Virus record (IMG/VR): IMGVR_UViG_3300034106_003716
Location: 1 to 23,925 of that record
From: a virus
DNA length: 23,925 bases
Reading direction: 5' to 3' (one strand)
Within the stretch, counting starts at the first letter, position 1, and each line of letters starts with the position of its first letter. Of the stretch, positions 22,633 to 23,925 are shown one piece after another. A model generated the notes under the pieces. The model ran no database searches, was not told where the DNA came from, and saw nothing but the letters and a program-made list of their open reading frames with translations. The translations under genes and the position numbers were made by a program.

Positions 22633-22875
22633 ATGGAAAACGAATTTACAGCAAGAGATTTTAAATTAATGAAACGTGATTTAGATCTAAATAACAAAGA
22701 TGTAGCCGATATAATCGGAACCTCAGAAGCTAATGTAAAAATACAAACCAACGAAAAAAAACCTTTAGGCACTTGGGCAAAATCTATGATTTATGTTTGG
22801 CAGCATTACAAAAAAGCAAGAGAAAACGAATTGAAGAAAATTATTGATGATTATTTTAAAGAACAAAAGAAATAA
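22633..22875 (+). CDS. Small helix-turn-helix (Cro/XRE-like) regulator
   Basis: The protein has 80 residues. Residues about 6-40 match the XRE-type HTH pattern: FKLMKRDLDLNNKDVADIIG followed by TSEANVKI, where helix 2 ends at Ala-Asp-Ile-Ile-Gly and helix 3 starts at Thr-Ser-Glu. The C-terminal half is a charged helix (HYKKARENELKKIIDDYF). It could control early or lysogeny genes; its operator is not obvious. It is the last gene before the terminator at 22925. Confidence 0.65.
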   Translation: MENEFTARDFKLMKRDLDLNNKDVADIIGTSEANVKIQTNEKKPLGTWAKSMIYVWQHYKKARENELKKIIDDYFKEQKK

Positions 22876-22924
22876 TTTTATACATTTACACTTTCATATA
22901 ATAAGTTTTGATTTTGGTTAATTA

Positions 22925-22950
22925 CCCTCGCAGAAATGCGGGGGTTTTTT
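22925..22950 (+). terminator. Strong intrinsic terminator with GAAA loop
   Basis: The arms CCCTCGCA (22925-22932) and TGCGGGGG (22937-22944) pair over 8 bp with one T-G wobble around a GAAA tetraloop. Six T follow (22945-22950). It lies 50 bp after the HTH gene's stop and separates two blocks of early genes. It is the most stable hairpin I see in the window. Confidence 0.92.
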
Positions 22951-23024
22951 ATTTATAATCAATATAAATAATAAAATATTTATAAAATAATCATTAAATA
23001 ATTTTTTTATTAGAAAATTAGTTT

Positions 23025-23032
23025 TATCTTTG
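23025..23032 (+). promoter_or_regulatory. Promoter element for second early block
   Basis: The plus strand reads TATCTTTG (23025-23032), fitting the Bacteroidota -7 consensus TAnnTTTG. A -33 TTG is not evident; a T-run lies there. RNA would start near 23037-23040. That excludes an ATG at 23034 as the start of the next gene and favours 23061. Confidence 0.6.
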
Positions 23033-23060
23033 TATGGTAATAATAAAAAAAATAGAAATT

Positions 23061-23222
23061 ATGAAAACTTTAGTAAACAAATTTTTAGCATTAGGCATGA
23101 ATTTAGAAACTTCTACAAAATTAGCAAACGAACAAATGAAAAGAGAAGAGTTGAAATTTAATCAAAAATTTAATAAAGAAGAAAATCACTTTACTAAATT
23201 TGATGGAACACAAGTAAGGTAA
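23061..23222 (+). CDS. Small charged protein, first gene of second early block
   Basis: The protein has 53 residues from ATG 23061 (MKTLVNKFLALGMNLETSTK). A longer frame to 23034 exists, but that ATG lies 2 nt after the promoter -7 box and cannot be in the RNA with a useful leader. The protein is helical and rich in Lys, Glu and Asn. Unknown function. Its stop overlaps the next ATG by one base. Confidence 0.6.
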   Translation: MKTLVNKFLALGMNLETSTKLANEQMKREELKFNQKFNKEENHFTKFDGTQVR

Positions 23223-23419
23223 TGGCAAAGCGAGGCAGAAAGCAAATCGACCCTAACGACAAACAAACGTTGGTTAGGGTTTACACCAAAAAGTCAACTA
23301 TTGACTTGATTGGTGAGGATAATATCCAAAAGAAATGTAGTGAATTTATTAATCAGCTTCAAGCGGATGCACTCACAAAGTGCGCAAATGAGGCATTAAA
23401 AAGTAGAACTAATGACTAG
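23222..23419 (+). CDS. Small basic protein, possibly DNA-binding
   Basis: The protein has 65 residues. It begins MAKRGRKQIDPNDKQTLVRV, with an AT-hook-like Arg-Gly-Arg followed by a strand (TLVRVYT) and two helices. A short strand plus two helices recalls ribbon-helix-helix regulators, but this is only a resemblance. It overlaps both neighbours (1 nt and 8 nt). Confidence 0.55.
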   Translation: MAKRGRKQIDPNDKQTLVRVYTKKSTIDLIGEDNIQKKCSEFINQLQADALTKCANEALKSRTND

Positions 23420-23636
23420 ATTAGAAACATTGCACAACCGATATGAAAGGATAGTTGCTAAAGACTATATTCATACAGATAAAGCGGGTAGATACCTTGT
23501 AGTGCTTTTCACTATCAAAGATGAAATGACAAAGGTACAAGCTGAAAACAGACGTAAAAATGCGGAGTTTTCAAACTTCTTAAAATCAACTAAAGGTTTA
23601 AATGGTTCTCAAATATTAATGGCTTTAAATAAGTAG
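23412..23636 (+). CDS. Small unknown protein
   Basis: The protein has 74 residues, helical and basic: MTRLETLHNRYERIVAKDYI, AGRYLVVLFTIKDEMTKVQA and a helical end. Not recognised. It overlaps the previous gene by 8 nt and ends in TAG two bases before the next ATG, so it belongs to the same transcript. Confidence 0.55.
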   Translation: MTRLETLHNRYERIVAKDYIHTDKAGRYLVVLFTIKDEMTKVQAENRRKNAEFSNFLKSTKGLNGSQILMALNK

Positions 23637-23638
23637 TT

Positions 23639-23806
23639 ATGAATGATACAGTAATCAAAACTAATGTAGTTTCAAGATTGAAACAGTTAGTGCGTGAAAT
23701 CGAAGAGTTACAAGATTGTAGCGTTGCTTTCGGGTTATTATTTGAACAGGAAGTACAACTGGAAAAGTTGCAGATTGAAGTTAACCAAATAATTAAAGAG
23801 TTATGA
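23639..23806 (+). CDS. Small coiled-coil-like protein
   Basis: The frame ATG 23639 to TGA 23806 gives 55 residues: MNDTVIKTNVVSRLKQLVRE, IEELQDCSVAFGLLFEQEVQ, then LEKLQIEVNQIIKEL. Regular Leu/Ile spacing suggests a coiled coil. It follows the previous stop by 2 bp and overlaps the next ATG by 4 nt. Function unknown. Confidence 0.5.
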   Translation: MNDTVIKTNVVSRLKQLVREIEELQDCSVAFGLLFEQEVQLEKLQIEVNQIIKEL

Positions 23807-23925
23807 CAGCACAAGAAAAGCAAATAGTTATTGAGGTTTTAGATTGGTATAAAAAAATAAGTCCTATTTTGGATAAAAAATATATAGGCAAGTCTTCAAA
23901 AGAACTTTTAGAAATTTATAAAGAA
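23803..23925 (+). CDS. Small helical protein, partial at right edge
   Basis: The frame opens at ATG 23803, overlapping the previous stop as ATGA, and runs 41 codons (MTAQEKQIVIEVLDWYKKIS, then LDKKYIGKSSKELLEIYKE) to the end of the window. It is charged and helical. Not recognised; the rest lies outside. Confidence 0.5.
   Translation, partial: MTAQEKQIVIEVLDWYKKISPILDKKYIGKSSKELLEIYKE

Noticed and set aside
22497-22772. Minus-strand open frame of 91 codons
   Set aside because: It runs antisense to two well-packed plus-strand genes, including the HTH gene, and has no own start signals.

Overview
The window is most likely part of a tailed, siphovirus-like phage or prophage of a Bacteroidota host, probably a flavobacterium. 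The DNA is very AT-rich. Genes lack clear Shine-Dalgarno sequences and start in A-rich contexts. The promoter-like sites I can find have the Bacteroidota -7 element TAnnTTTG. The lipoprotein has the acidic Cys-Ser-Glu-Glu start seen in surface lipoproteins of this phylum. No integrase, lysis gene, replicative polymerase, tRNA, CRISPR array or insertion sequence is visible, so lifestyle cannot be decided here.

Left and centre (1-18921, all minus strand) form a nearly gapless late operon, read from right to left. The order is small terminase subunit, a RepL-like winged-helix protein, large terminase subunit, an unknown small protein, a small lipoprotein, portal, HK97-type prohead protease, major capsid protein, a small unknown protein, head-tail connector, tail completion protein, major tail protein, three small tail-assembly-position proteins, tape measure, a large tail-tip protein, then baseplate or fibre proteins running off the left edge. 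Many neighbours overlap by 1, 4, 8 or 11 nt, which implies translational coupling. Two intrinsic terminators sit inside this operon, one just upstream of the portal gene and one just after the major tail protein gene, so downstream genes must be reached by read-through or antitermination.

The stretch 18922-19112 is the divergent switch between late genes (minus) and a set of small plus-strand genes. The 307 bp between the small terminase and winged-helix genes (18084-18390) hold a promoter-like element and four TTTGYRCAT repeats in helical phase.

The right part (19113-23925, plus strand) is a string of short early-type genes of 20 to 233 codons, mostly unrecognisable. They include two tiny membrane proteins, a zinc-ribbon-like protein, an HTH protein, a gene interrupted by an amber codon, and a 233-residue protein with distinctive Gly/Cys motifs. 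A strong terminator at 22925-22950 ends the first block, and a new promoter at about 23025 starts a second block of overlapping small genes that leaves the window at the right edge.
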